Positions 17,235 to 26,322 of a DNA stretch of 64,000 nt are shown in pieces. The stretch lies in the NCBI RefSeq assembly GCF_009762775.1, contig NZ_CP046401.1, positions 4,426,001 through 4,490,000 on the forward strand, read 5' to 3'. The position numbers and the translations under genes are program-made. Below the pieces are notes generated by a model. That model worked only from the letters and a program-made list of their open reading frames with translations, was not told where the DNA came from and ran no database searches. Numbering within the stretch: position 1 is the first letter of the stretch; each line of letters opens with the position of its first letter. Origin of the DNA: Maribellus comscasis. Its GTDB lineage: Bacteria; Bacteroidota; Bacteroidia; Bacteroidales; Prolixibacteraceae.

Positions 17235-17696
17235 ATGATTTCGATGAGGAAATTAAATTTGCCTTCATATACTTTTAAAGTTCAAACCGATGGCGGAAAG
17301 GAACTTATTTATGATTTTATTCGAAAAAAGTATGTGGTTTTAACTCCTGAAGAGTGGGTCCGGCAAAATTTTATTCAGTATTTAATCCATGAAAAGAATT
17401 ATCCTGCATCGCTGATGGCGGTCGAAAAAAAACTCATGGTGAACCACCAGCCGCAACGGTTTGATTTGCTTATCTACAACCGCAAAGGACAAGCCCGTGT
17501 AATTGTGGAATTTAAAGCACCCTCGGTTAAAATTACGCAGGAAACCTTTGACCAGGCTGTGCGTTACAACATGGCTTTGAAAGTGAAATACATTTTGATT
17601 TCCAATGGAATGCAACATTTTGCCTGTGAAATTGACTATGAAAAAAACAGCTATACTTTTTTACAGGATATTCCGGGATTCCAAGTGATCCTCTGA
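17235..17696 (+). CDS. Stand-alone type I restriction HsdR N-terminal-like nuclease domain protein
   Basis: 153-aa cytoplasmic protein. After an N-terminal YDFIRKKYVVLTPEEWVRQNFIQYL segment, the PD-(D/E)xK nuclease-type core is visible as Asp77 (RFDLLIYN), Glu92 and Lys94 (IVEFKAPSV), then TFDQAVRYNMALKVKYILISNG. This matches the HSDR_N family found alone in many Bacteroidota, without helicase, HsdM or HsdS partners; none are in the window, so this is not a restriction-modification system. Function is unknown; nuclease chemistry is inferred only from the motif. The ATG at 17244 (MRKLNLPSY) is an alternative start. Its last 36 nt overlap the convergent gene. Confidence 0.82.
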   Translation: MISMRKLNLPSYTFKVQTDGGKELIYDFIRKKYVVLTPEEWVRQNFIQYLIHEKNYPASLMAVEKKLMVNHQPQRFDLLIYNRKGQARVIVEFKAPSVKITQETFDQAVRYNMALKVKYILISNGMQHFACEIDYEKNSYTFLQDIPGFQVIL

Positions 17697-18194
17697 AAAT
17701 ACCCTCCATTTGTTCATTCTGTAAGTTCTTCGGCCAACCAGTTTTATTCCGGCAACTGTTGTTACTACCCCGGCAAGCGGCACTAAAAAAATACCAGGGC
17801 CGGCTTTCTGCATAAGAATTAAAATTATACTTAGCGGAACTCCGCCAACTGCGGCAGCAATTCCGGCAACCAATAACGGAACCCCGCTAAAAAATTCGGC
17901 CTTGTTTAATTTTCGCTGTGCCCTGAACGAATAGATATCATTAAAATAAATGGTGTCCTGCCGTTGCGTGAGCAGATAATTTTTTCCAACTGATTGTAGT
18001 CTTGTCCGGATATATGCGCCCGATTGCGTTTGGATTTTTAGTCTCGTACCATTGGCAATATTGCGAACTTTTTCAGGTTTTGAAATTTTGGAAATCAGTA
18101 ACATTTTTTCTGCAATCTGGCTCTGCAGGTTATTCAGAAAAAAAAGAGAAAATGTAACGGTTATCATTAGTCGCAATATATGCTTTGTTTTCAT
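17661..18194 (-). CDS. Uncharacterised exported protein with Gly-rich membrane segments
   Basis: 177-aa protein that I do not recognise as a named family. A signal peptide (about residues 8-26, ending LQSQ) is followed by a small beta-rich part (TRLKIQTQSGAYIRTRLQ, DTIYFNDIYSF) and two hydrophobic Gly/Ala-rich segments (about 107-126 and 133-152), with a basic C-terminus. The layout resembles the protein at 44311-44874. The 3' end overlaps the convergent HsdR_N gene by 36 nt. It lies 12 nt downstream of the GNAT gene, so it may be the tail of the GT-GNAT transcript. Confidence 0.7.
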   Translation of the reverse strand: MKTKHILRLMITVTFSLFFLNNLQSQIAEKMLLISKISKPEKVRNIANGTRLKIQTQSGAYIRTRLQSVGKNYLLTQRQDTIYFNDIYSFRAQRKLNKAEFFSGVPLLVAGIAAAVGGVPLSIILILMQKAGPGIFLVPLAGVVTTVAGIKLVGRRTYRMNKWRVFSEDHLESRNIL

Positions 18195-18206
18195 TGAGCT
18201 TGAATT

Positions 18207-18737
18207 CTAGGATGTTAAGATCTTTTGACAGATAAGTTCATCTTTCCAGCCATTCATCGTCTTGAGCCAGTCTTTTTTTATCCCGGCTTTTTTAAAACCT
18301 GCCTTTTCAAACAATTGAATACTCGGGAGATTGTCAGCAGCAATATGGGCATATAATTGTTTGAGTCCAAGAATATTTAACGCATAATTTGATAGTGCCA
18401 TTAATGCGTCGGTAGCATACCCTTTTTTTCGCTCGTTGATGTTATGGATCATAATTCCAACACCCGCCCGCAAGTGGTAAGGTTCAAAATCAAATAAATC
18501 AACGGCTCCAACTGCCTGAAGGTCTTTGTTTTGAATTATCAGTCTCAGTTGTTTGACTTCATAGATATCTTTTGCCGACTCCTTTAAATACTGCGCGAGA
18601 ATATATTTTGAAAATGGGGTCTTTGTATTGCTCACCGTCCAGATTTCAAGGTTATTTTCCCATGAATATAAAAGCTCAATATCTTCCGGCTCAAGTGCCC
18701 GAAGTATAATTTTTCCGTATGTTAGTTCGTCGCTCAT
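18207..18737 (-). CDS. GNAT family N-acetyltransferase
   Basis: An upstream in-frame start at 18761 exists, but the ATG at 18737 forms an ATGA overlap with the stop of the upstream glycosyltransferase, the usual sign of translational coupling, and begins MSDELTYGKIILRALEPED, a typical RimJ/RimL-type N-terminus. The 176-aa protein shows the acetyl-CoA binding loop as ERKKGYATDALMALSNYA and the C-terminal NLPSIQLFEKAGFKKAG. It probably acetylates an amine or a protein/sugar substrate that cannot be predicted; the link to the glycosyltransferase suggests, but does not prove, a sugar substrate. Confidence 0.9.
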   Translation of the reverse strand: MSDELTYGKIILRALEPEDIELLYSWENNLEIWTVSNTKTPFSKYILAQYLKESAKDIYEVKQLRLIIQNKDLQAVGAVDLFDFEPYHLRAGVGIMIHNINERKKGYATDALMALSNYALNILGLKQLYAHIAADNLPSIQLFEKAGFKKAGIKKDWLKTMNGWKDELICQKILTS

Positions 18738-20692
18738 TTTTGTCTGTCGAGGTTTTTCCATCCTTTTAATACAATTTCAGCATCGGTTAAAATACTGTAA
18801 TCTTTTGCGTAAAGTACATTTAGTTGTTTCTCTTTTTCTGCGTCCAGTTTCAGATCAGAAAAAATATCGCCCGGATTTAACACACCAGGTTTTAATTCAG
18901 GCAGCATTTTATTTGTTTCTGAACCGGAAATATAGCCCACCCAGGTTTTTTTTCCGCCTAATGTTTTAAAAATATTTCTGATAAACGATGATTTCTTTTT
19001 AAAAAACCAAATAATAACAGGGCTCAAAACAAAAAAAGCCAGTGAAAAAGTTATATCAAAAAATCGTTTTTTTCTTTTATTTGATGCTTTCGAGATGGTA
19101 TTTAAATTTAAAACATACAGATCTCCAGCCGTATGAATTGAGTTGCTGCCAATAATACTGACACTTTCCGGCGGTGCAATTTTATAGTCAACATTTAGTT
19201 GGGTTAAATCGAGCATTGATTTAATAATTTCGGCTGAACTAATATTTTCTGCACAAAACACAACTTCATCAATTCGGTTGATACTCAGAATTTCTTTGAG
19301 CTGCGACAGCTGACCGATGTAGTTTTGTCCGCGGTCGGTTTTGTCAATGGCTACAAAACCAGCTATTTCTGAACGAATTTGCGTTTGTTCCAGTAATTTC
19401 TGAATACGCGCTGCTTCAGAGGAATGACCTACAATTGCAATTTTTTTGGTCTTTTTAATATCCAGTCTGAAACCGTTAAATTTCAGCCAGTGAAAAACGA
19501 GACGATAAAAAATCAGAACTGTAACTGACCACAGAGACCCGAGGAGGATGAGTGCCCGTGAAAACCGGAATTGAATGTCAACGAGCGAATACACCAGTAA
19601 AATGGCCACCGACCCCCAAATTAAACCGCGAATAATTTTTAAGAGGTTGATTGGCTTTTTGTAACCCCCTGAAAACAATATCCCCAGAATCCAGAAAATA
19701 ATATAAATGGGAACAACAAATCGGAGAAATTCAGGCGGGTAGTGTCCGGGTTCAAATTTGAAATTTTCCCAAAAGGGGGTTAAAAATAAAAAACCGATAT
19801 AAATAAAAACTACATCAAAAAGCGGTGTGTAAATTTTGTTGAATATTCTTCCCGTGATGGAGATAAATGCCCTGAAATAAATGGCAAAATGGATAAAAAG
19901 CGAAAAAATATCTGCTTTTCCACCGGAGAAATGTTTCCGTGCAAAAATGTTCATTGCATTGTAAAATACTTTTACATAATTCAACGAGCCTTTTTTTGTA
20001 CTTTCTCCCTTGTAATGGATGATTGTAGTTTTTGGGAAATAATAATTTTTGAATCCTGCCTTTGTAATCCGGTAGGAAAGATCGATGTCTTCTCCATACA
20101 TAAAAAAAGTTTCATCGAGTAAGCCAATTTTGTCGAGCACGGTTTTTCGTAATAACATAAAAGCACCGGCCAAAACATCTACTTCATGAATTTTATTTTC
20201 ATCGAGGAAGGAGAGATGGTATTTTCCAAATCTTTTCGACTTTGGAAATAATCCTGATAATCCAAACATTTTGTAAAAAGCAACCCACGGTGTTGGTAAG
20301 CCTCTTTTCGACTCAGGAAGAAAATTTCCTTTTCCGTCAATCATTTTCACACCAAGTCCGCCAGCATCTGCGTGTAAGTCCATAAATTCGATTACTTTTT
20401 CAAAAGTATCTTCTTCCACTACAGTATCAGGATTCAAGAGCAAAATATATTTTCCTTTTGCTTTTTTGATGGCTTGATTGTTGGCTTTTGAAAATCCTAA
20501 ATTTTTCTTATTGGCAATAAATTCAACTTCCGGAAATTTTTCAGGGATGAGCTGAACCGAACCATCCACAGAATTATTATCAACCACAAAAATTTCAGTG
20601 GAAATATTTTTTGAAGCTTTTAAAACCGAGTGTAAACACTGCTCCAGAAAATGTTTTACGTTGTAGTTGACGATAATTACCGAAAGTTCCAT
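18734..20692 (-). CDS. GT2 glycosyltransferase fused to a degenerate polyprenyl-phosphate sugar-transferase-like module
   Basis: 652-aa fusion. Residues 1-260 are a GT-A glycosyltransferase of family 2: SVIIVNYN, VVDNNSVDGS, LLLNPDT (Asp89 of the metal-binding site), and GEDIDLSYR (200-208). Residues about 265-400 contain several membrane helices; about 415-530 resemble the nucleotide-binding CoA_binding_3-like domain of WbaP/WcaJ-type phosphoglycosyltransferases (KIAIVGHSSEAARI). The end has the entry of the sugar-transferase domain, KRFFDITFSLAFFVLSPVI (542-560), and its exit, LPELKPGVLNPGD (597-609), but the catalytic middle with the Asp-Glu pair is missing. The GT2 part should be active; the second module may be structural or regulatory. 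It likely acts in surface polysaccharide assembly at the inner membrane. Confidence 0.85.
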   Translation of the reverse strand: MELSVIIVNYNVKHFLEQCLHSVLKASKNISTEIFVVDNNSVDGSVQLIPEKFPEVEFIANKKNLGFSKANNQAIKKAKGKYILLLNPDTVVEEDTFEKVIEFMDLHADAGGLGVKMIDGKGNFLPESKRGLPTPWVAFYKMFGLSGLFPKSKRFGKYHLSFLDENKIHEVDVLAGAFMLLRKTVLDKIGLLDETFFMYGEDIDLSYRITKAGFKNYYFPKTTIIHYKGESTKKGSLNYVKVFYNAMNIFARKHFSGGKADIFSLFIHFAIYFRAFISITGRIFNKIYTPLFDVVFIYIGFLFLTPFWENFKFEPGHYPPEFLRFVVPIYIIFWILGILFSGGYKKPINLLKIIRGLIWGSVAILLVYSLVDIQFRFSRALILLGSLWSVTVLIFYRLVFHWLKFNGFRLDIKKTKKIAIVGHSSEAARIQKLLEQTQIRSEIAGFVAIDKTDRGQNYIGQLSQLKEILSINRIDEVVFCAENISSAEIIKSMLDLTQLNVDYKIAPPESVSIIGSNSIHTAGDLYVLNLNTISKASNKRKKRFFDITFSLAFFVLSPVIIWFFKKKSSFIRNIFKTLGGKKTWVGYISGSETNKMLPELKPGVLNPGDIFSDLKLDAEKEKQLNVLYAKDYSILTDAEIVLKGWKNLDRQK

Positions 20693-20715
20693 TCGTTTGG
20701 CTTCGCAATTTTTTT

Positions 20716-20723
20716 CAAATGTA
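20716..20723 (-). promoter_or_regulatory. -7 promoter element for the GT2 fusion gene
   Basis: Minus-strand TACATTTG matches TAnnTTTG, 24 nt upstream of the ATG at 20692. A -33 element is not evident. Confidence 0.4.
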
Positions 20724-20776
20724 TTGATTCCTTTTGGATAACGGAAAAGTTTTGGATTTCTGATATAGCTGCATTT

Positions 20777-21403
20777 CTATTTTCCCAGCGAATTTTCATA
20801 ATTCACCCGGTTTACCAACGAACGCCCCAGGGTGATTTCATCGGTATACTCCAGATCATCGCCAATTGAAACTCCGCGCGCCAATGTGGTTACTTTAACG
20901 TCCTTTCCCTTGAGTTTCCGGTAGATGTAAAAATTGGTAGTGTCTCCTTCCATTGTCGTTGAAAGTGCAAGAATAACTTCAATCACTTCACCTGAATCAA
21001 CGCGTTTAATTAACGATTCAATCTCCAAATCAGAGGGGCCAATTCCGTCCATTGGTGAAATAATTCCTCCCAGTACATGGTATAATCCATTGTATTGCTG
21101 TGTGTTTTCCACCGACATAACATCACGGATGTTTTCAACTACGCAAATTACTGAATTGTTTCTCGCCGGGTTTGCACAAATCTGGCATGTCTCGGTATCC
21201 GATATATTATGGCAGACCTTGCAATGTTTTATTTCATTTCTTAATTGAATCAAACTATTTCCAAAGGCGCTTACCTCCGAAGCTTCCTGCCGCAGCAGGT
21301 GCAACACCAGGCGAAGTGCGCTTTTTCTTCCGATTCCGGGAAGTTTGGAAAATTCGTTTACAGCATTCTCCAGTAGTTTTGACGGGTATTTTTCAATATT
21401 CAT
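20777..21403 (-). CDS. recR: Recombination protein RecR
   Basis: RecR works with RecO (and RecF) to load RecA onto SSB-coated single-stranded DNA in gap repair. The ATG at 21403 ([15 protein letters not shown]) fits the family start better than the one at 21424 and gives 208 aa. An N-terminal helix-hairpin-helix ([12 protein letters not shown]), a four-cysteine zinc site (CKVCHN...CQICANP), and a Toprim domain ([28 protein letters not shown]) are all present, as is the C-terminal [19 protein letters not shown]. It lies 84 nt upstream of the GT2 gene on the same strand. Confidence 0.97.
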   Translation of the reverse strand: MNIEKYPSKLLENAVNEFSKLPGIGRKSALRLVLHLLRQEASEVSAFGNSLIQLRNEIKHCKVCHNISDTETCQICANPARNNSVICVVENIRDVMSVENTQQYNGLYHVLGGIISPMDGIGPSDLEIESLIKRVDSGEVIEVILALSTTMEGDTTNFYIYRKLKGKDVKVTTLARGVSIGDDLEYTDEITLGRSLVNRVNYENSLGK

Positions 21404-21599
21404 TCCTGCATTTTTCAGGTTCAAAAGTAAAATGAAAATGTAATAAAAAAGTAGTATTCACAGATTTTTCTTTCTTTGAATCCTTACTTTCCCATTTCAT
21501 AAAAGAAAGTTTTAAGCTGTTTCTTTTATTTTCAAACTTTTTAAATTACCTTTCTTTCCTTATTTTAAATATTTCTGACCAATTAAAACTAAATCAAAA

Positions 21600-23081
21600 A
21601 TGAAATCTCAAAAGAAAGTAAAAGTATCCAGAAGAAATTTTATTGGTACAACTGCAGCTGCAGCTGCAGGGTTTTCAATTGTTCCGCGTCATGCGGTTGC
21701 GGGGCTTGGGCATGTTGCACCCAGCGATAAGTTAAACATTGCAGGAATTGGCATTGGAGGGAAAGGAAAAGTTAACCTTCGGAATATGCCGGGGCAAAAT
21801 ATTGTTGCACTTTGCGATGTTGACTGGGATTATGCGCAACCGGTTTTTGATACCTACCCGGGCGCGAAGAAATACAAAGATTTTCGCGAAATGCTGGAAA
21901 AACAAAAGGATATTGAGGCCGTTGTGATTGCTACCCCGGATCACACGCATGCTTTGTCTGCTGCCGCTGCAATGGAACTGGGAAAACATACTTATTTGCA
22001 AAAACCATTAACTCATTCGGTTTGGGAGTCGAGGTATTTGACCAAGCTGGCAGAAAAGACCGGGGTTGTTACCCAAATGGGAAATGAAGGTCATTCGAAT
22101 GATGAGGTTTACGAAGTTGCCGAAGTTGTTCAGGGAGGCTGTTTGGGGGTTATTAAAGAGGCACATGTATGGACCAACCGCCCAATTTGGCGACAGGGAA
22201 TGCCCCAACCGTTAAAAGAGGTAAAAGTGCCCAAAACGCTTTCCTGGGATTTGTTTATTGGCCCGGCAAAAATGCGGCCTTACAATCCGGAATATCACCC
22301 ATGGATTTGGAGAGGATGGTGGGATTACGGAACAGGCGCTTTGGGCGACATGGGATGTCATTTGCTCGATGTCCCTAATTTTGCGCTTCAATTGGGTGCT
22401 CCTGTTGCATTCCAGGCCAGCTCATCGTTGGTGAATACTGAAAGTGCGCCGGTTGCCGCAAAGGTTTCTTATCTCTTCCCGGCAAGGAAGAATTTACCTT
22501 ACTGCGCGTTACCTGAATTGGAATTAACCTGGTACGACGGAGGTTTTATGCCTGCTCGTCCGTTTGATTTGCCGCTGGATGCTCCGATGAACCCGGGAGG
22601 AGGTTTTATGTTTGTTGGTTCAGAAGCGACGTTGATTGCAGAAAGTTACGGCGCCAAATGGAAAGTATATAAAAACGGAGAAGAGTTTACTCCAAAGCCA
22701 AAAGTTAAACTGGAAAGAATTCCTGATGATCCGAATGGAGGAGGCCGTCATGAAATGCATTTTGTAAATTGCTGCAAAAACGGTGGGACCCCAGCTTCCA
22801 GTTTTGAATATGCAGGACCATTCAACGAAATGGTTGTAATGGGTAATCTTGCTGTTCGTATGCAGTCGTTGCAAAAAACATTGCTTTGGGATAGTGAGAA
22901 TATGAAGGTTACCAATATTTCTCCGGATGAGAAACTAAGGACAACCAAACTTTTGCCTTTTGCGGAAGATGTTGTTACCCGGAAAGTTGAACGTGAATCA
23001 AAAGAAAACGTTGAATGGAATGCACAGGAAATGTGCGAAGAATGGGTTAAACATTCGTATCAAAACGGCTGGAGCCTGTAA
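21600..23081 (+). CDS. Tat-exported Gfo/Idh/MocA family oxidoreductase
   Basis: 493-aa NAD(P)-dependent oxidoreductase of the glucose-fructose oxidoreductase group. The N-terminus carries a twin-arginine signal (SRRNFIG, Arg11-Arg12, followed by an Ala-rich hydrophobic stretch), so export as a folded, cofactor-loaded enzyme is expected. The Rossmann motif GIGIGGKG is followed by VVIATPDHTHALSAAAAMELGKHTYLQKPL, with the Lys of QKP in the place of the family's EKP. The C-terminal part contains WRGWWDYGTGALGDMGCHLLD. Such proteins in Bacteroidota act on sugars released from polysaccharides; the substrate is not predictable. The gene stands alone and ends at a strong bidirectional terminator. Confidence 0.92.
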   Translation: MKSQKKVKVSRRNFIGTTAAAAAGFSIVPRHAVAGLGHVAPSDKLNIAGIGIGGKGKVNLRNMPGQNIVALCDVDWDYAQPVFDTYPGAKKYKDFREMLEKQKDIEAVVIATPDHTHALSAAAAMELGKHTYLQKPLTHSVWESRYLTKLAEKTGVVTQMGNEGHSNDEVYEVAEVVQGGCLGVIKEAHVWTNRPIWRQGMPQPLKEVKVPKTLSWDLFIGPAKMRPYNPEYHPWIWRGWWDYGTGALGDMGCHLLDVPNFALQLGAPVAFQASSSLVNTESAPVAAKVSYLFPARKNLPYCALPELELTWYDGGFMPARPFDLPLDAPMNPGGGFMFVGSEATLIAESYGAKWKVYKNGEEFTPKPKVKLERIPDDPNGGGRHEMHFVNCCKNGGTPASSFEYAGPFNEMVVMGNLAVRMQSLQKTLLWDSENMKVTNISPDEKLRTTKLLPFAEDVVTRKVERESKENVEWNAQEMCEEWVKHSYQNGWSL

Positions 23082-23120
23082 AAAAAAGTCCCTAAGGAAA
23101 AGAACTTAGGGACTTTTTTT
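23081..23120. terminator. Bidirectional intrinsic terminator
   Basis: AAGTCCCTAAG (23086-23096) pairs perfectly with CTTAGGGACTT (23105-23115) around an 8-nt loop, with A7 on the left and T8 on the right. It can end both the oxidoreductase (+) and malic enzyme (-) transcripts. Confidence 0.93.
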
Positions 23121-23127
23121 TATTCTG

Positions 23128-25410
23128 TTATTCTCCAGTTCCTGGAACTGCCTGCGCATCAACAACAGCAATGGCAACCATGTTAATTATTTCACGTACC
23201 GAACTGTCGCGCTGCAAAATATGAATCGGTTTTTTCATTCCCATCAGCACGGGACCAATGGCTTCGGCTGCCCCCATAGTTTGTAAAATCTTATAACAAA
23301 TATTACCGGAACTCAGGTTGGGGAAGATCAATGTGTTTGCATCGTTGTCACCCAATTTGCTAAACGGATATCTTTTGTATCGCAATTTTCCGTTTAAGGC
23401 ATAATTTGCCTGCATTTCTCCGTCTGCAATCAAGTCCGGGTATTTTTCGTGTAATATTTTTACGGCTTCTTTTACTCTCACCGGACTACCATTTCCTTTA
23501 AATGCTCCAAAATTGGAGTAGGAGAGTAACGCTATTCTCGGAATGATGTTAAATTTCTGAACTTCCGCAGCTGTTAAGATGGTGGTATCAACTAAGGTTT
23601 GGGGAGCCGGATCCATATTTACGGTTGTGTCGGCCAAAAAAATCGGACCTTTTTTGGTTATCAGAATATACATTCCTGCAATATGATTAAACTGTTCTTT
23701 TACTCCAATTACCTGGAGTGCCGGACGAATGGTGTCGGAGTACTTTCTTGAAAAACCGGAAATAAAAGCATCAGCTTCGCCTGTTTCCACCATCATGGCA
23801 CCAAAATAATCGCGGTTATACATTTTTTCAACAGCCTCGTCGTAGGTCATTCCTTTTCTTCTGCGCTTTTCATAAAGAATTTTTGCATACCTGTGTCTTT
23901 GGTCGTCTGAAACCGATTTAAATAAATCGATAACCGTTACATTTTCAATTTGCAACTGATTTTCTTCAATTAAAGCCTTAATTTTTTCTTCATTTCCCAA
24001 AAGAACAGGCCTGGCAATTCCTTCCCGAATGACAAATTGAACTGCTTTTAACACTTTAAAATTATTGGCTTCAGCAAACACAACACGTTTAGGTTCCTGT
24101 TTTGCTTTGTTTCGGATGGCCATGATAAGTTTATTGTCAATTCCCATCCGGCTTGATAATTCCTGTTTGTAGGCTGTCCAGTTTTTTATGGGATTTCGCG
24201 CTACACCGGTTTTCATTGCGGCTTTTGCAACAGCTATTGACACGTTATGTATTAAGCGCGGATCAAGAGGTTTGGGGATGATATAGTCTCTTCCAAAAAC
24301 GATGTTTTGTTTGTTGTACGCTTTGGCTACCAATTCGGGCACATACTCTTTTGCCAAATTTGCCAACGCTTTGGCAGCAGCAATTTTCATTTCCTCGTTG
24401 ATGTGAGTAGCACGAACATCAAGTGCCCCCCTGAAAATAAAAGGAAATCCAAGCACATTGTTAATCTGGTTGGGATAATCACTTCTTCCGGTAGCCATGA
24501 TAATATCTTCGCGCGCTGACGTTGCATCTTCATAAGTGATTTCCGGATTCGGATTTGCCATGGCAAAAACGATGGGATCTTTGGCCATCGAGCGAATCAT
24601 CTTTTTTGTAACAACATTTCCTACCGAAAGTCCGAGGAAAACATCGGCGTCAACCAAAGCTTCTTCCAGCGTGTTAATTTTTTGTTCTGTAACAAATTGC
24701 TGTTTTATCGGATTTAAATCGGTACGCGATTGGTTCAAAACTCCTTTACTGTCAATCATCACCACGTTTTCGGGTTTTACTCCAAGGCTAAAATACAAAC
24801 GGATACACGAGACAGCAGCTGCGCCGGCACCGTTTACAACCACTTTTATATTTTCAATGGCTTTATTGTTTAATTCGAGGGCGTTTATTAATCCGGCCGC
24901 CGAAATTATGGCAGTACCGTGCTGGTCGTCATGAAAAACCGGGATGTCCAGTTCGCGTTTTAAGGTTTCTTCAATCTCAAAACATTCTGGAGCTTTTATA
25001 TCTTCTAGGTTTATTCCGCCAAAAGTTGGAGCAATGGCTTTTACAACTTCAATCAGTTTTTTTGGGTCTTTTTCATTTACTTCAACATCAAAAACATCAA
25101 CATCGGCAAAAATTTTAAACAGTAATCCTTTTCCTTCCATTACCGGTTTCCCTGCTTCTGGACCAATATCGCCAAGGCCGAGTACAGCCGTGCCGTTTGA
25201 AATCACTGCAACAAGATTTCCTTTTGAGGTGTAGCGGTATACATCATCACGGTTTTTGTGAATTTCGAGACAAGGCTGAGCAACTCCCGGTGTGTAGGCC
25301 AGCGACAGATCGTACTGTGTATTGTGTGGTTTCGTAGGAACAACTTCAATTTTTCCCGGGCGTTCTTTTTCATGATAATCCAGAGCGTCTATTCTTCTAA
25401 TTTTGGACAT
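23128..25410 (-). CDS. maeB: NADP-dependent malic enzyme with C-terminal phosphotransacetylase-like domain
   Basis: 760-aa enzyme that decarboxylates malate to pyruvate with reduction of NADP, supplying reducing power. The N-terminal malic domain has YTPGVAQPC and [32 protein letters not shown], followed by [16 protein letters not shown] with the metal-binding Asp pair and the Rossmann [13 protein letters not shown]. The C-terminal about 330 residues belong to the phosphate acetyl/butyryl-transferase family ([42 protein letters not shown]) and are thought to have a regulatory rather than catalytic role in MaeB. The gene is monocistronic. The name maeB follows the domain layout. Confidence 0.95.
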   Translation of the reverse strand: MSKIRRIDALDYHEKERPGKIEVVPTKPHNTQYDLSLAYTPGVAQPCLEIHKNRDDVYRYTSKGNLVAVISNGTAVLGLGDIGPEAGKPVMEGKGLLFKIFADVDVFDVEVNEKDPKKLIEVVKAIAPTFGGINLEDIKAPECFEIEETLKRELDIPVFHDDQHGTAIISAAGLINALELNNKAIENIKVVVNGAGAAAVSCIRLYFSLGVKPENVVMIDSKGVLNQSRTDLNPIKQQFVTEQKINTLEEALVDADVFLGLSVGNVVTKKMIRSMAKDPIVFAMANPNPEITYEDATSAREDIIMATGRSDYPNQINNVLGFPFIFRGALDVRATHINEEMKIAAAKALANLAKEYVPELVAKAYNKQNIVFGRDYIIPKPLDPRLIHNVSIAVAKAAMKTGVARNPIKNWTAYKQELSSRMGIDNKLIMAIRNKAKQEPKRVVFAEANNFKVLKAVQFVIREGIARPVLLGNEEKIKALIEENQLQIENVTVIDLFKSVSDDQRHRYAKILYEKRRRKGMTYDEAVEKMYNRDYFGAMMVETGEADAFISGFSRKYSDTIRPALQVIGVKEQFNHIAGMYILITKKGPIFLADTTVNMDPAPQTLVDTTILTAAEVQKFNIIPRIALLSYSNFGAFKGNGSPVRVKEAVKILHEKYPDLIADGEMQANYALNGKLRYKRYPFSKLGDNDANTLIFPNLSSGNICYKILQTMGAAEAIGPVLMGMKKPIHILQRDSSVREIINMVAIAVVDAQAVPGTGE

Positions 25411-25672
25411 GGTTAGTGATTTTTGATTTCTTATAAATTTATAAAAATCAATTCCGAAATAGTAGGATTTTAGTCAGATTCGAAGGCAAATTGTTGTAGA
25501 ACATCAACTTTGGAGAGCAAAATACTACGTGAAATTATGAGAAAAATTAACCATATACTCCATAGGGGGGGTTAAATCAGGAATTCCTTTTGTTTATTTT
25601 TTCTTGAATGGATTTATATAAATTAGCTGCGGAATTCAAATCCAGATTAATTATTTCTTTTTTTGCATATAA

Positions 25673-26263
25673 ATGCGTTGGTCAGAGAAAATAAGTATTC
25701 AAAAACTCAGGGACGGAGATAAAGATGAATTTGAAAAAATTTATTTTGATCTTTTTGACGTGTTGTATGCCTTATGTTACCAATATACCCTTAACAAGGA
25801 AATATCTGAAGGAATTGTACAGGATTCATTTTTACGTTTGTGGGAGATTAAAAATGAATTAAAGGAGAAATCAAATATTAAAAATCTGCTGTACACCATT
25901 GCCAAAAATAATTGCCTGAATTATTTACGAAGCCAGCAAATTGTTTGGAAACATTTGAACCACATTAAAGCCAGAGAGTTTTCCTATGCAAGTCAATTGC
26001 TACATGATGATGGCGATGATTTTCTTGAGTTTGAAGAACTGCTTAACATTGTCTCTGAAGCGATAGAAAAACTTCCGGAAGAACAAAAACAGGTTTTTAA
26101 AATGAGTCGGATGGAGGAAATGAAATACAATGAAATTGCTGGGAAATTAAATTTAAGTGTCAAAACCATTGAATCACGGATGTCGAAAGCGCTTAAATTC
26201 TTGCGTATTGAGTTGAAAGATTATCTTGCTTTAATCGTTTTAATAACAAATATTCTTAAATAA
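25673..26263 (+). CDS. ECF RNA polymerase sigma factor of the SusC/D locus
   Basis: 196-aa extracytoplasmic-function sigma factor. Region 2 covers about residues 20-85 (DGDKDEFEKIYFDLFDVLY...DSFLRLWEIK) and region 4 about 130-180, with the HTH in LPEEQKQVFKMSRMEEMKYNEIAGKLNLSVKTIESR. It is followed 59 nt later by a FecR-type anti-sigma gene and then SusC, the classic trans-envelope signalling arrangement in which glycan binding at the outer membrane transporter frees the sigma factor through FecR. It is therefore expected to control the downstream SusC/SusD/sulfatase genes. That regulatory link is from family knowledge plus gene order. Confidence 0.94.
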   Translation: MRWSEKISIQKLRDGDKDEFEKIYFDLFDVLYALCYQYTLNKEISEGIVQDSFLRLWEIKNELKEKSNIKNLLYTIAKNNCLNYLRSQQIVWKHLNHIKAREFSYASQLLHDDGDDFLEFEELLNIVSEAIEKLPEEQKQVFKMSRMEEMKYNEIAGKLNLSVKTIESRMSKALKFLRIELKDYLALIVLITNILK

Positions 26264-26322
26264 ATTTATTTTTTTGATAGGGTAAAACAAATTTTATGTG
26301 TTTAGTTTAAAATTTGTATTGA

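Noticed and set aside
17235..17696. Restriction-modification system
   Set aside because: Only an HsdR N-terminal-like domain is present; there is no helicase, methyltransferase or specificity subunit.
24536..25234. Two open frames antisense to the malic enzyme gene
   Set aside because: Shadows of maeB; Ser/Phe/Thr-rich translations without homology features.
25555..25580. G7 run upstream of the ECF sigma gene as a regulatory or phase-variable tract
   Set aside because: Non-coding and isolated, with no repeat partner or promoter spacing that would make it functional; nothing else is evident in 25411-25672.
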